Source: Anseranas semipalmata (Eukaryota; Chordata; Aves; Anseriformes; Anseranatidae). Taken from it: a DNA stretch of 64,000 bases. Under the pieces are notes generated by a model that was given only the letters and a program-made list of their open reading frames with translations, made no database searches and was not told the origin of the DNA. The DNA is taken from positions 762,025-826,024 of the forward strand of contig VXAA01000613.1 in the NCBI GenBank assembly GCA_013399115.1, written 5' to 3'. Shown in pieces: positions 49,601 through 60,606 of the stretch; position 1 is the stretch's first letter, and each line of letters opens with the position of its first letter. Both the position numbers and the translations under genes were made by a program.

Positions 49601-52600
49601 GCCTTCGCTGCAGAGGAGAGCGATTATGGGGTGAGAGCAAGGACAGACACAGGAGGGCTGATGTATCAGAAGAGGGGGCCAGCCTACTTGATAAGCCATT
49701 TTTGGAGGATGGCCATGGGGAAGGGAGAGTCTCAATAACAAGCTGAGCAAAAGCAGCCCAGCAGAGGCCCCCACCAGCCTGTGGAATCCCTTTTCAAGCT
49801 GACAGAGACCAGCCACCGTGGTTCACAGGGCTGTATTGCACCATACCTCGATTTTTTGAAGACATCTCCCTCAGCACACAGTGAGACAGATTGGCAGAAA
49901 ACAATACGCTGTCTCAGCACAAGGCTTTTGAGGTTGCTTTTCACTGCCCACCCTTTAAAATGTCACTTGGGGTGGCTACTGAGGTGCCTCTGTCCAGAGC
50001 ACCCCAGCAAAGAGGGTCTATGGCCACGTGACACCCCAAATTGCCCTCCTACACTCCCAACCTCGGCTCAGACAGCATTTCCTGACACTCACCTGAACGC
50101 GGTTATTACTGTCTCCTTGTGGTAAGGGCCAATATGTGGATGACTCCTGTAGATCTCCTCCACCTAAAAGGAGTTTAAAGAATGTTCAGCACGTCTAGAA
50201 GTGAGGAGGGTGGAAAAGCTAAAGACAAAGAGAGGAAAATCAGGGCACATACCCAGCATCCCTGGGGTGCAGGAACCTGCAGTGGCCAAAGAGTGGAAGA
50301 AGGAGAGCTGAAAGAAGGAGAAGGGAAAAGTGTCCAGACTCATGAAGCCAGCTCCTGCCTCAGCCCCCAGCCCCAAGGCCTGCTCAGCTGTAGAGCTGAA
50401 TTTCTTCTCTGACCCTGAACACCAGACCTGGCTCCCCCTTTGGGCATGGGATTTGCCCAGGCAGCCCCATACAGCATGCTGGGCCACAGGGGAAGGGAGA
50501 CACCGTGGCACTGGGGTGGAGCTGTGACACCAAGATCCAGTTAAAGATCCCTGTGCACAGCTCAGCGGGTCAAACAACTCGTGACAAGCAGGGAGAGTTA
50601 AGAGGAGCAAGACAGCTCCAAGCAGTCTACCATGTAGGAACCCCATGGCCACAAGGCAAGGGGAAAAGTCAGGTGGAGGGATCCAAGAAAACTCTTACCG
50701 TGCTCTTCACCTTCTTGGCCAGCATGATGAACTCTGGTGAGCTGGAGTTCTCATAAGCATCAATGAATTCCCAGTTCAGAACCCGCAGGTGGCCGTTGAA
50801 AACCTTCTGGACAGGCGCGTTCCTGTCTGGAAGGCAACATTTCACAGAGAAAGGCAGTCAGGGCAGGCACCGTGGCACAGCAGATCCCCAGTGACAGGGG
50901 GTAGAAATGGGCTCCTTGCTTTTTGGAACCTCTGGCTGTTAGTGCAGCAACGAGAGAGGTCACACGTGAGCAACACGTGGTAATGAAGCTCTTCCAAGTC
51001 CAGAGCAGCAGGGATGTGCTCCCAGGGCATGCCACCACCCGCCCTTTTGGAATTAGTTTAACATCGCACTCACATTTGAAGTGCCAAACCAGGAGGCCAG
51101 TGACGAGGGAGATGAGCAGAAAAGCAACGATCACGATGGCAATGACGACGCGTCGCTTTGGGCCACGCTTCTCCATCTTCTTGGAGTTCATGGCAGGGAG
51201 GAACTCCACCCCTTCCTCCACGTTGTTCATGTCCTAGGAGGGGAGAGAGGGCAGGACAATGGAAACGCCGCTCCCAAAGCCTGGTTTGGGGATGTCCAAC
51301 CACAAAGCAGTCTGCCACCCAAGGTCAGCCACAGCCTCAGAGCATCACCAAAGGCACAACACACGCCTTGGTGCCAGCAGCTCCGCAGCCACCCCATGGC
51401 AGGACAAACCCTGAAGGATTCTGCTCACAGACACGCAGTGCTAGCACGTGCCTCTTTCTCACACACCAAAAGGAAGTAGGTGCTTCCTTTTGGGTCTAAT
51501 CCAACGTGATCAGTTCGAACAAACTCTGGGGTGAGTCCATGACCACAGAGCAGGTCACAAACCCAGAACCTCCAAGATCTTTGCTTCCTGGCACATGAAG
51601 CTGCAGACACAAGTTCACTCCTCCAAAATGCTTGCTATGTGGCAGGTGTGTCACCCTCACCCCATAAGACACAGCACACTATAAATAGCATTCCTGTAAA
51701 AGAAGAAAACAAGCTACTTCCTCCCTACGCATTCAAACAACTCTGTGCGTTTGCTGGGCCAACACAGCACTCCTACATTTCTGCCTGGATTTCCCACTCA
51801 GAGCAAATACCTTGTAAGAGAAATAAAACAAAAAGACGAACACACAACAAATTCCCCCAGTCTGTAACCAGCCAGACTCTCGAGACAAAACGTGTTGGAA
51901 AATAAAGAGCAGGTCTCAGAGGCATCCAGCTGGGAATGAGGAACGACATCCACAGCGCACAGCTATCACCGCCCTGCGCTGGCTGGGTCACCAGGAGGAA
52001 GGTGTCCGTCACAGCACAGAGCCCCGCGTCAGCTCTGCACGCACAGGATGAAACTACTGAACAGGAACAAGCGTCGGCGAGTCCTTGGCACCCAGGAGTT
52101 TCACTTTCTCTCTCCTCTGGCCCCGGCTTACCTTCCTCCATCCTCGCCCTGCTCACGTACCTGCACCAGCCCAGGCTCCAGCCAGGGGGGCAATCAGAGC
52201 AGCATGTTTCATCCTCAGATCAGGGCAAGGTGGGGAGAGACAACCTACTTCCCATCCCAGCGCTCTTCCGATGAGACAAGCTTGCCTTGCGTGTCCACTC
52301 CGACCAGACAGAAAGGAGGAGGGATTACTTCATGCTCTTCTTACCAAATCTGGAGGGTGTAGCTGAGAGAGCCGAGCCACACACCAGGAATTTGGAAATG
52401 TCCTCCAGAAAGAGGTTTCAGTCCCATCCTCCCTGCCCTCACAACACTCTTGCGAACGACAGCAGACCCAGCAGTTTTCAGAGGGAGCCCAGAGCACCCT
52501 CGGTACAGGCAGATTTGGGGCCCTGGACCCGCACCCCCTACCTCAGCACGTCCCCTCCAACCCAGGCTGCGCTCCACTGCCTGGCCCCCCAGGTAGGAGC

Positions 52601-55600
52601 ATCCCTCTGACCGCTGCGAGCTCCGAGCTGCCCAAAGCAGGAGGACACCTCGCCATTGCGGCCCCGCCGCCCCTTCCCGAGCCTTACCGGGCATCTGGCA
52701 GCTCGCTGGCTGCGCGGGGGCACAGGGCTGTGGGTGACAGCAAGGACACAACAACACAGAGTGCCCGCTAGCACAAAGTCGCTGCTTTCAGAGGCGTTCC
52801 TGTGCTTTGGAAGGGGGTAATGTCACCCCTGCAAACATGACGCCGGGTCAGGCGCTGCCTGTCCTCTCTCAGCCAGTATAAGAGCTCAGAAACATCACTA
52901 ACCGCTCAAAGACAGATATCACAAACACCGCAGCGCTATCCCACTCTTTTCGCCCTTTTCCCTATGACTCCTCTCTCCTGTTTTTTCCACAGCTCCTCCC
53001 AGCCTCCACACTTCAGCAAAGCCTCTCCTCCCTGCTGAGTTAGCCTGAGGCCCTTTACGAAGGAGCAGGGACAGGGCAGGGAAGCACCTTACCCCGCATT
53101 TTTGTAAAGGGCTGTGTAAATTTAATCCTCTGCAAACACTGACTACAAGGCCATCGGGATCAGAGCAACCTACCAGTTTTCACACCGTTTGCTCTCAGAA
53201 TAATCTGGGTTTATCCTTGAACAGCTCTTGACTATAGCATGGGGAAGGAAGCCCTCATTCATTTGTGCTATTTATTACTGGGCAAAAAGAAACCAACAGG
53301 AACCACAGCATCTCTGAGGTGCCAGACTGTTTCTATCATGAATGTCCAGCCACCGCCAGAAGAAAGAGAAGACTTGAAAATATAAACCAAGGAAACTTCA
53401 TAGCAGAAGACACACAAACAGAACTTAAATACACGTGTATGCCTCAAATCAAGAAACTCTTCAATCAAAATCAAGATTGCCTAGAGTTTGACACACCATC
53501 TCTGAACACTCAGAAGCTGCCATCTGGCTCCCATCAGTTCCCAAAGCACACAGATCCCCACAAACCTCCCTGCTCAAGGCTTCCAGCCCAGCTCTGCCAG
53601 GTGAAGGGAAGAACCTGGCCCCAAATCTCACGAGCATCTCCCCTCTCCCACTGCTGGACTTCTCAGGACATCCAATACGCTGCTGCTGTTAGCAAAAGGA
53701 AAGTATTTAATTCACTTCTAGCACTTGCAGGAGCCTGTGGCAAGAAAACAACCTCCAGGGCTTAACCGATGTTCACACAGCAGCAGCTTTCCTGGACTCC
53801 GGTGAGACAGAGCCGCCTGCCCCCAGCTCAGAGGGGGAATGCAGTGTCTGTATGTGGCCTGAGTAACAATTTCTGGGCACAAGCTGTTAAATTTCAGCCT
53901 TAATAATGCACTCCCCTGGCAGGCCGAATTCAGCCAGATGGCATTTCTTCTCTGAAAGAGGGATCCTGCACTTCTTTCACAATATTAAAGGGTTGTAGCA
54001 GTAGCAAAATGGCACGAAGAAATCGGGCCTCCTCTAGCAGCTGGGAGAGCAAAGAAAACCCTCTTCAGAGCCTCACCACCCTCAGAAAGCTGACTCGATG
54101 GTGTATTGCAGCCTGTGCGGCAGTACTCACAGCCCCTGCAGGGTCCAGACGCACGTGACACCGAGCACGGAGAGCCAGCGTCCTTCTCCCCAAGTGCTCG
54201 CCATCAGGACAGCATCGCCAAGAGGATGCGATGTGCCCCAGCCTCCAGTCCTTCCAAGGAGATACGTGGCCATGTCTTTGGCTGAGGGTACCTTCAGCCT
54301 TCTGCAAAATTCCCCAAGATTCGGTTTCACCAAGCTAGGTGAGGGGACCCAACTGGCAGAAAGGTCCGGGGCTCAGCTGCAAGTAGGCGACACTGCTGTA
54401 CAAGGTCAGACTGCAAAACTCTCGGCTCCATGGCTGAAGCATTTTAACATCCTCTTTGAGCTAAAGGTTGTGTCTTTGCAGAGAGAAAACACTTAGACAG
54501 GAACAATTATCACTGTGATTAAACCAGAAAGAAAAAGCAGTTTCCTTCCCCCTCTACACATACGCACGCACGCACACCACTCCTGCGGCTGCAGCGCAAC
54601 CAAAGGAAGTTAGGCAAAAGAACTTACAAATCAATCTTTCTTTAGATAATTTCTCTGCTTATCTTGGAAAAAAAAAGGATGAAACGTGTTAAAGCTGAGA
54701 CAGTTTGCAGCATGTCTTTGCCAGATTGCTCTCATTCCAAAGCTGAGACAGCAGTGATAGCCACAGCACCAAGAGTAATTAAAGGAGCGTGGGGACTCTT
54801 GGGAGATTATTTCTATTATTATTATTATGACTCCTGTACAAGGTGCATAAGCAGTCACTGATATTTTACTTGCCAGAAGTTACCCAGTGATTACAGACAG
54901 ATATGAGAATGGATTCAAACAGGTTTCTGTCCCTGCCCTCTGTTTGGAATTCCAGGTCTCATCCTGTCTCCCATACTCACACCTTAGGAACACCATTACA
55001 GTCCCCAGCCTCCTCTGACATTTGTGTGAAGCTGCTCTGAAGAGCTGTTGCATACTGCAGGTTGGGTAAGCAGCAGCGATCCCTGCAAAGTATCTTGTCA
55101 GTACAAAGGATCTGAAGCATCCCCCAAGCACTATGGGAATGCTGTAGTGGATTGTGCCAGGAAGATTTCAGACAAGGCCCTGTCCCGACCTCTGAGTAAT
55201 CTTCCCTGCCCACACGCAGCACGAAAAGCACCCATTTGACCTTAGTACCAGACGTGTCTGCATCCAAACAGCACAGCTCAGCCTCTGCTCCACACACTTA
55301 TCGTGCCACACATCCCCTTTGCTGCTGCCACTCCTGCCCGTCAGGGAAAAATAGCTCCTCTCCCATGCTGGTCATCAGCTAGACAGAAACCAGATGGAAT
55401 CAAAAGCAAGAATGAGTCAAAAGATCATAGTTAAATCAAGAGAAAGACGAACAAATTTTTTATCTCCTTTAGCTAACGGTTGCTGTACATTTCCCTCGCA
55501 AACACTGAACATTCCCTTCATCACAGTGGCACCTGCAGATGCGGATCAGAGAGGATGTGAATGCATGTCCTGCTCTCACCTTGGTTCCCCAAGAAACAGT

Positions 55601-58600
55601 CGCCAGCACAAAGCGACTCAAGGCCTGACTCCTCTCACCCTTCTCAAGGAAACTGCTTCTATAAACATTAATAGAAAACCTTTCCTGATATTCTCTCTGC
55701 GTTAGTCACAGGTTCAGTTACTTCCTCTCGCTCCTCCTCACTCAGTCCTCGACGTCACCGCTCCCTGCAGCAGGAATAGAGGTTTCTGGCTGGTGCGGTG
55801 CCCTGGGAGGAAAGTCACATGCCAGTCAAGTGAAAGGGTCAGAAAGAAATCCGTCACTGGCGCTGCTGGGATGAGGAGACAGGACACACCACCTCAGGAC
55901 TCCCCGGCAGCACAAAGCTCCCTCTGCACAAGAGCAGCTTCTTAGAGCTGTAGCCGTCAGGGCACAGAGGAAATTTGCTTTCTCCACAGTTTATTTCTAA
56001 CAAGCCAAAGCCACTAGATGACAGAAGGGAGCTTCTTCTATACCAGAACGTGCCTGGGCTTCTCAAAAACATCCTTTGGGGGTGGTAAAGAGTCAGGAAT
56101 TAAGTGCTTAACTATCCAAGCCTTTTCTTGAGCTGGAAGAGCAAGCGACAGTCCACGCTGACAAAAGAAACACCAGCTGAGCCTTTAACTGGTGGGGAAC
56201 CGCAGTAACCTGTGTCACCTCAAACGCGTCCCTCTCAGCTCTGTAAAGCCTTGATTGTCCAACAGACAAACTCCACATCTGGTTTTAGTGGGTGCCCCAC
56301 TTCTTCCACACCTCAGTTTCCCCCGGAGTAGAGATTCCATGAGGAAGCTTGGAAAAGGAGCGTGCACAGAGGGATTTATACCATACCTGGAGGTCTCCTG
56401 CGTGCAGGTCCTCAGTGATGAGGGCTCAGAGAGAAGCCCTGTGCGTAAGCAAACCTTTCCACTCCTCCGTAACCCAGCCGCATGATATATTTTTAGACAG
56501 CAACTGAAATCTGTCTGACTGGACAAACCAGAAGATGCAGAAGTGACTAATTCTGTCAGCAGGAAATCCAGCAGGCACGCGGGGAGGGTAGGGACTGCCG
56601 CAGTATACTCTGGACTGGAGATGTTTTACTGGAAAGCAGAGATCCTCCTGCAACGGGGAATCCCAGAAAGGCCAGGTCTCTCCCCAGCAAGAGGTTTTCT
56701 GGGATGTTTACAAAGCGCTGGCCCACTTGGGATCAGCATCTCCCACACAGGCTCGTTTCAGGCTTGTTTGACAGTGCCAGCAGGACAGCTTGGTGTGGCC
56801 CACGCACCAAAAGCCCTCGCTGCTCCCCGCTCCTCCCAGGTTTGTCCTCTCTCACTTGGTGTCTGTGCCTACCCCGCTGGGCCCTGACCCACAGAACTGC
56901 TGGGCTCCTGGCCATGAGTTTCACCTCTCCCTGATCACCAGCACTGCTTGCCCAGCACAACACAGCCATGGGATTCAGCTGCTTCCTTTGACAGGCAATT
57001 TCCACCTCCCTTTTTTCAGCCAAACGTGCCTCAGGTGATGTTCAATAAAGCAGCGCAGAACTGGAAACAAGAGGAATGAATCCCATCAACTCGCCAATCA
57101 GCTCCGGGTACAGCCAGCAAGCCGGGCTCAGAGCCTGGGACACTCCAGCCTTCGAGATCAATGGGGTGGGCTCGTAGGTCTCCCACCCCTGCTGAAGGGA
57201 CACTGCCTGCCTCAAAAGGATCTACACACAACCCCGTCCAGCTGCTTTGCTGCATCAAAGCTCCCCCTTTTGGAGTCCGCACAAGTCCCTCACGTGTCTG
57301 TTTGAGCAAACTGTGGGCACTATCACATCACACAGCGCTTCCTCACTACAGATCTTTAAAAAATATTTTATTCTCTCAAGTCTGAGATTTGATGGGGGTG
57401 CAGAAAGGGAAGCTATAGCTCAGGTGGTATTTTAGCACTGACTGCATTCCTTGAACCCACCCAAGGAAGAGAAATGGACATTTCAAAAGAGCAGTTCAGG
57501 TCTTAGGGACCCTCCAGGGGTTTACACTATGTCAGGCTAACCTGTTGCTGTGCTGAAAGATCCCAGCAAGTTGTTTTTTCAAAACCCAAAGTTTCCCAGC
57601 TCATACTGAAAGCCAAAACCAGCCTTATGGTGCTTGCATAAGAGGAAACAGCTAGTTTCCAAACAACAACAACAAAAAAACAACAACAACCAACCAACCA
57701 AACAAAAAAACTAAAAGCTGCTGACACATGGTGTGCACAGTGTGCCACTCACTTCACCTACATAGCTCAAGTACAGCTACACAACTCTCGAAATCAACTC
57801 CTGCACCAACTCTTGCTGAAAACCCTGGTACCGCTCCAGAAAGAGATCTGATAAGAATAATCTTCTCACTAATTCTTGATAAGAAATACATGGAAATAGC
57901 AAACCTAAGAGCTAGGTTTCATTATGTCATATTCACGCTGCGTTGCCCCAGTATTGGCAGTAAAGCACTTCCAAAACTTTGCCAGTGTTTTATTTTTCTC
58001 CAGCAGTTCCTTATTAAGGGCAACTGCACTATAAAATGATGGCATCTGAACTAAAAAGGGAATACGGAGCAGGAAATGAGGGACAGAGTCCTCCAGACAG
58101 ACTGTCCACCTTCCAGGCAGAGGGCAAGTGCAATAGTGAAAGGTACATGTCACGCCTATTGCACACACAAATTTCAGGCTCAAGTCTCTATAGCGTTCAA
58201 TTGTCTTGTGACCATCCTGAGTCACACGAGAAACTCAATTCCTTTAGGTTAATTACAGAAGAAACTAAGTTAATGTTTGCACAGGACAGCACAGGCTTGG
58301 CTTGCTGCCCCACATCAGGCTTATCAATGCAGCTGCGTCATGCAACACAGCAGCTCATAGAAGTGACCACATTTATTTGTGTTTCTGTTGTAGCAGAGAT
58401 TTTTCATGTAAGATTTTTTCATGTAAGACTTCATAATTCCTGGGGAGAAGTGGGAATTAAAGCTACCTTATAGGCCTGATACATATAGCTCTGAGCCTCA
58501 GAACTCCTCCCTACAAGACGCTTATTTCCAAAGACCAGAAGAGAAGCGTGCCACAGATGTAAATAGCTTATTTAAAATACTCTTAAGTCTTCCATGGTGC

Positions 58601-60606
58601 AGAGAGCACTGTTGGAACAACAAAAACACCCTCAAGCAGCCTAACAAAAACAGCTGTGCTCCAGACCTCGACGAAACATCCTAAGCTCATCATTACATTT
58701 CACCCACGCTCTTTACCGACTTACAGTTTTGAGGTGGCTCTGGGCCAAGACATTTGAATGCTTGGGGTCAACAGCAGGGGAAATACCAGAACCTCCTACC
58801 AGGCAAAGCCTTCTTTGAGCAAATCCATCCCTATTAGCCACTGTGGTAGCTGCTTTCTCCTCTGCCCCAATATATTGCCCAGATATCGCAGCACACCTGC
58901 TTGTAAGGCTAGCCCTGGTGGCCTTTGGATGGAAATGGTACACTCTCCCCTGGGCAAGGCGAGAACCTTTGGTCTCATACGCTCCCCACAGCCAGGCCCT
59001 CAATAACGCTCTCCCTGTTCCCTCAACAGTTTTACAGAGTGATCTTCTGTTTACAGAGCAAAGGTCTCACGTACTCTCAATCAACCTCAGCCTCTTTCTC
59101 GGTGTGCCTTCCTTATCCCTGTTTGCCTTTGGCAAGAGGAGCAGCAAAACTGGCCCGAGCAGCAGCTCACCCACCAGCCGCTCGTGCTACCAAGAGAAAA
59201 GCTCTGCGCCTTTCCAAGGAGGAGGAGTAGCTTCCCCTTGCGCTGCACCCAAAGCAGCTCCGCGGGAGGAAGCACAGTCATTGCAAAACAGTCGCATTTG
59301 CTCCGCCGTCACATTTATAGGTCCACCAAGTCCAACAACAGTTAGGCCATAATGGACAAACTCCTCAAAGCATTCATTTGCAGGGGGAGACCTCCCAGAC
59401 CATACCAGGTTCTTTTGTACCCAGAACCGGGAGAATGGACGTGGCATGTCCCTGCTCCTGGCAGCTCAGCCCCAATGCAAATGGGGTGGCTCCAGCATCC
59501 GGCCCTAATGTGAGGATGTATGAAAGCCATGGCTGTCCCACCAGCGTTAGGACATCGGCAGGGCACTCCTCTGCCGTGAGCGTACAAAACAACCCGCTTT
59601 TTGCAGAACAACCCGCGCTTAGCACAACGGTGTCACCGCAGCCTGGCCAGGGGACAAGGACCTCATGCAGAGCGGTGACAGTGTGAGTGCCTCCTTCCAC
59701 TCCTGGCAGTCACCGTGGCCCCGATACGTGCAGACCGCAGGGCTGGAGGCAAGGAAAACTGTTTCTCTTGCTGTAGGCCAGCTTTCTCATCAGTGCTAAA
59801 ACAACCTGCTCCTTTGCCGCTGTCAGATAACAACCACTAAACCCTGAACTCAGAGACCTACACCAAACAGCCTGCAGGTGAGCTAGAAAACACTACGGTT
59901 GTGTTTTAATTTAAAAGTCCAGTTTTGAAACAGCTTTGTGGTACCGAACAAGATTTGGACGCGCAACCCCGAACAGCGTGATGTGGCACGCTGTTCCCGC
60001 CCGACCCTCGGCCAGGAAGATCTTCTCAAAAAGCAAAGACTGCGGCTAAAACTCGCTCCCTTTCAAAGCACAGATAATACACCGGTTAATTAACACAGCC
60101 CTCGGTTAAAGCGAGCCGTGCTGGTGACTCGAACTGGTTTAGTTGGACCTGTTGCTAAACAACCCGGCTTCACTCACAGCAAACACTTCGCTTCCCTGCA
60201 GTTTACCTGCGTTCAGCTCACCACAGCGCAGTTTAAGCTGAAATTAAAACCGATCGCAAGTATTTTAACCTTGACGCTGACAGGGTTCGGCACCCCCGCA
60301 GCCCGCTACATTGGCGGCAGGCAGGAATTTCCAGTTTTCCTCTCTTTTTCCTGCGCCGGGCCCGGGCAGCGCCCCGTTCTCCCCACCTCACCTGAGGCGA
60401 GCAGCTCGGCGGGAGGAGGCGGCGGGGGCTCCCGGCTCGCCCCGGCGGCTCCGGGGTGACACCAGCCTCCCGATCCCCGTCCTTCCCCCGAGCGAGGAAG
60501 CCCAGCGAGACGCCTCGGCCGGGCTCTCCCGCTGCCGCCGCCGTCCCCTCACCCCGGCACTCACCTCGGGCCGGGCGCTGTACTTCATGCCGGCGGCGGG
60601 CTCCAT
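40489..60606 (-). CDS. ST14: ST14, matriptase (type II transmembrane serine protease), 19 coding exons
   Basis: Matriptase is an epithelial cell-surface trypsin-like protease. In mammals it activates prostasin, pro-HGF and PAR2 and is controlled by the Kunitz inhibitor HAI-1. Nineteen minus-strand exons, listed separately, join with consistent phases into 2,532 nt, or 843 residues plus TAG; human matriptase is 855. Domains in order: cytoplasmic tail 1-42, membrane anchor about 43-64, SEA about 75-187 with the G136|SVIA autocleavage motif, CUB1 about 202-321, CUB2 about 327-434, LDLR-A repeats at 440-473, 474-509, 510-547 and 555-590, and protease domain 603-843. The activation site is KSR602|IVGG. 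The triad is H644 (SAAHC), D699 (DYDVAV) and S793 (GDSGGP), and D787 supplies trypsin-like specificity. Domain order, exon number and motifs together are unique to ST14. The whole gene is intact, with no frameshift or premature stop. Human comparisons are from memory. Confidence 0.98.
40781..41220. repeat. Diverged tandem duplication in ST14 intron 18, reaching into exon 18
   Basis: Copy 1 (about 40,781-41,005) and copy 2 (about 41,010-41,220) align along their length with small gaps. Shared landmarks, in the same order, are AAGTCAAT, CATTCC, AGAATAAAAA, GGCCTGTCT, GCTGTTGCAC versus GCAGTTGCAC, and CCTACCTGG. The offset drifts from 229 to 217 bases. Copy 2 includes the exon-18 donor, so copy 1 carries a decoy donor at 40,999|40,998. 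Confidence 0.75.
41216..41352 (-). CDS. ST14: ST14 exon 18: protease domain, specificity Asp
   Basis: Encodes [20 protein letters not shown] and onward to GGVDACQ. D787 is the S1-pocket aspartate, six residues before the catalytic Ser. N760-Q-T is the conserved protease-domain glycosylation sequon. The donor is CCAG|GTAGGCG; a diverged copy of it lies 217 bases into the intron. Confidence 0.97.
41670..41944 (-). CDS. ST14: ST14 exon 17: catalytic Asp
   Basis: Encodes [16 protein letters not shown] and onward, with the catalytic D699 in [11 protein letters not shown], then QPICLP and [12 protein letters not shown]. The acceptor is CTTGCAG and the donor GTGAGC. The exon ends in phase 1. Confidence 0.97.
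42409..42595 (-). CDS. ST14: ST14 exon 16: activation site and catalytic His
   Basis: Encodes [19 protein letters not shown] and onward through the catalytic SAAHC (H644). C592 can pair with C719 in PICLP of exon 17, which would hold the activated chains together. Cleavage after R602 is expected to activate the zymogen. After H644-C the loop reads FLQLQGIR, where human has YIDDRGFR. The donor is GTAGGT and the exon ends in phase 2. Confidence 0.97.
42988..43116 (-). CDS. ST14: ST14 exon 15: LDL-receptor class A repeat 4
   Basis: Encodes [20 protein letters not shown] and the rest of the fourth LDLR-A module, ending [13 protein letters not shown]. The acceptor is a tandem CAGCAG, so splicing three bases further in would start at 43113 and drop one alanine. 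The donor is GTGAGT and the exon ends in phase 1. Confidence 0.96.
43310..43423 (-). CDS. ST14: ST14 exon 14: LDL-receptor class A repeat 3
   Basis: Encodes [20 protein letters not shown] followed by [15 protein letters not shown]. All six cysteines and the DCGDGSDE calcium box are present. The acceptor is CCCCAG and the donor GTGAGG. The exon ends in phase 1 after SK. Confidence 0.97.
43884..43991 (-). CDS. ST14: ST14 exon 13: LDL-receptor class A repeat 2
   Basis: Encodes [20 protein letters not shown] followed by [15 protein letters not shown], a six-cysteine LDLR-A module. The [19 protein letters not shown] run is a hallmark of matriptase repeat 2. The module is symmetrical phase 1-1. 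Confidence 0.97.
45028..45132 (-). CDS. ST14: ST14 exon 12: LDL-receptor class A repeat 1
   Basis: Encodes a complete six-cysteine LDLR-A module (440-473), starting [15 protein letters not shown] and ending with the calcium-binding acidic box [11 protein letters not shown]. The phase 1-1 exon is typical of this module. The acceptor is CTCTCAG and the donor GTAAGT. Confidence 0.97.
45426..45556 (-). CDS. ST14: ST14 exon 11: CUB2 end
   Basis: Encodes [20 protein letters not shown] and onward to [12 protein letters not shown], almost the same as the human segment. The acceptor is CCTTCAG and the donor GTAAGT. The exon ends in phase 1. Confidence 0.98.
46531..46640 (-). CDS. ST14: ST14 exon 10: CUB2 middle
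   Basis: Encodes [20 protein letters not shown] and onward to [10 protein letters not shown]. Human has VKVRFKFFYLLEPG and KDYVEING here. N392-S-T is a glycosylation sequon that I do not recall in the human protein. The acceptor is TTTGCAG and the donor GTAGGT. The exon ends in phase 2. Confidence 0.97.
46711..46916 (+). mobile_element. CR1 LINE 3' end, truncated, in ST14 intron 9
   Basis: It shows the usual CR1 3' landmarks: AGAGGGTGGTGAGGCACTGG, GGTTGCCCAGAGAGGTTGTG, CCATCCCTGGAGGCATTCAA, GATGATCTTTAAGGTCC, and the terminal TTCTATGATTCTATGA. It is about 200 bp and severely 5'-truncated, in antisense orientation to ST14. A 14-bp direct repeat, AGTTTTTCACTCAG, occurs at 46687-46700 and 46709-46722 at the 5' edge. 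The open frame through it is a by-product. Confidence 0.92.
47440..47537 (-). CDS. ST14: ST14 exon 9: CUB2 start
   Basis: Encodes [19 protein letters not shown] and onward to CVWNIE. This is the first CUB2 cysteine and the TTPYYPxxYPP motif typical of CUB domains. The donor is GTAAGA and the exon ends in phase 0. Confidence 0.97.
47980..48119 (-). CDS. ST14: ST14 exon 8: CUB1, second part
   Basis: Encodes [20 protein letters not shown] through the FFQLPKMT end of CUB1. N289-L-T is an N-glycosylation sequon at the position of human N302. The acceptor is CTCCCTAG and the donor GTGAGT. The exon ends in phase 1. Confidence 0.97.
48357..48594 (-). CDS. ST14: ST14 exon 7: CUB1, first part
   Basis: Encodes [20 protein letters not shown] and onward through [17 protein letters not shown] to PHALV. 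It contains the first CUB cysteines and the [11 protein letters not shown] strand motif. The donor is GTGAGT and the exon ends in phase 2. Confidence 0.97.
49026..49061 (-). CDS. ST14: ST14 exon 6: 36-nt micro-exon (SEA-CUB1 linker)
   Basis: Encodes [11 protein letters not shown] between the SEA and CUB1 domains. The join reads [19 protein letters not shown], which parallels human VVAFPTDSKTVQRTQDNSC. The acceptor is CCTACAG and the donor GTAAGT. The exon is too short to show as an ORF and was found by requiring phase continuity. Confidence 0.95.
49447..49607 (-). CDS. ST14: ST14 exon 5: SEA domain with autocleavage motif
   Basis: Encodes [13 protein letters not shown] and the rest of the SEA fold, to VVAF. 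In mammalian matriptase the SEA domain cleaves itself between G and S of GSVIA; here that is G136|S137. The subunits stay associated after cleavage. The donor is GTGAGT and the exon ends in phase 1. Confidence 0.97.
50093..50163 (-). CDS. ST14: ST14 exon 4: SEA domain middle
   Basis: A 71-nt exon encoding [19 protein letters not shown] and ITAF. GPYHKE and the run into FSEGS are conserved with human matriptase. The acceptor is CTTTTAG and the donor GTGAGT. The exon ends in phase 2. Confidence 0.96.
50699..50826 (-). CDS. ST14: ST14 exon 3: juxtamembrane stem and start of SEA domain
   Basis: Encodes residues 68-110, including [20 protein letters not shown], equivalent to the human VQKVFNGYMRI region. 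N94-S-S is a potential N-glycosylation site. The donor is GTAAGA and the exon ends in phase 0. Confidence 0.96.
51074..51233 (-). CDS. ST14: ST14 exon 2: cytoplasmic tail and membrane anchor
   Basis: Encodes [16 protein letters not shown] and onward, a basic stop-transfer patch KRGPKRR (residues 36-42), and a hydrophobic signal-anchor of about 22 residues (43-64). The EEGVEFLP block is shared with human matriptase. The acceptor is CTCCTAG and the donor GTGAGT. The exon ends in phase 1 within Y68. Confidence 0.96.
57661..57712. repeat. (AAC)/(CAAC) simple repeat in ST14 intron 1
   Basis: Mixed AAC and CAAC units are separated by A runs. It is purine-rich on the plus strand and U/G-rich in the ST14 transcript. 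Confidence 0.9.
60080..60139. promoter_or_regulatory. Candidate grainyhead-like (GRHL) binding cluster
   Basis: AACTGGTT at 60132-60139 matches the AACYGGTT consensus. CACCGGTT at 60080-60087 differs by one base, and CTCGGTTA lies between. The cluster is about 430 bases inside intron 1 from exon 1. GRHL factors drive epithelial genes, which fits ST14 expression. This is motif matching only. Confidence 0.3.

Larger units (their letters stand above)
51234..60564 (-). other. ST14: ST14 intron 1 (9.3 kb)
   Basis: No exon, gene or interspersed repeat is recognised. It holds short simple repeats, such as CA/CG-type at 54,556-54,578, ATT at 54,807-54,829 and AAC/CAAC at 57,661-57,712. Near its 5' end lies a small group of grainyhead-like sites (60,080-60,139). 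Long first introns often carry enhancers, but none is demonstrated. Confidence 0.8.
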
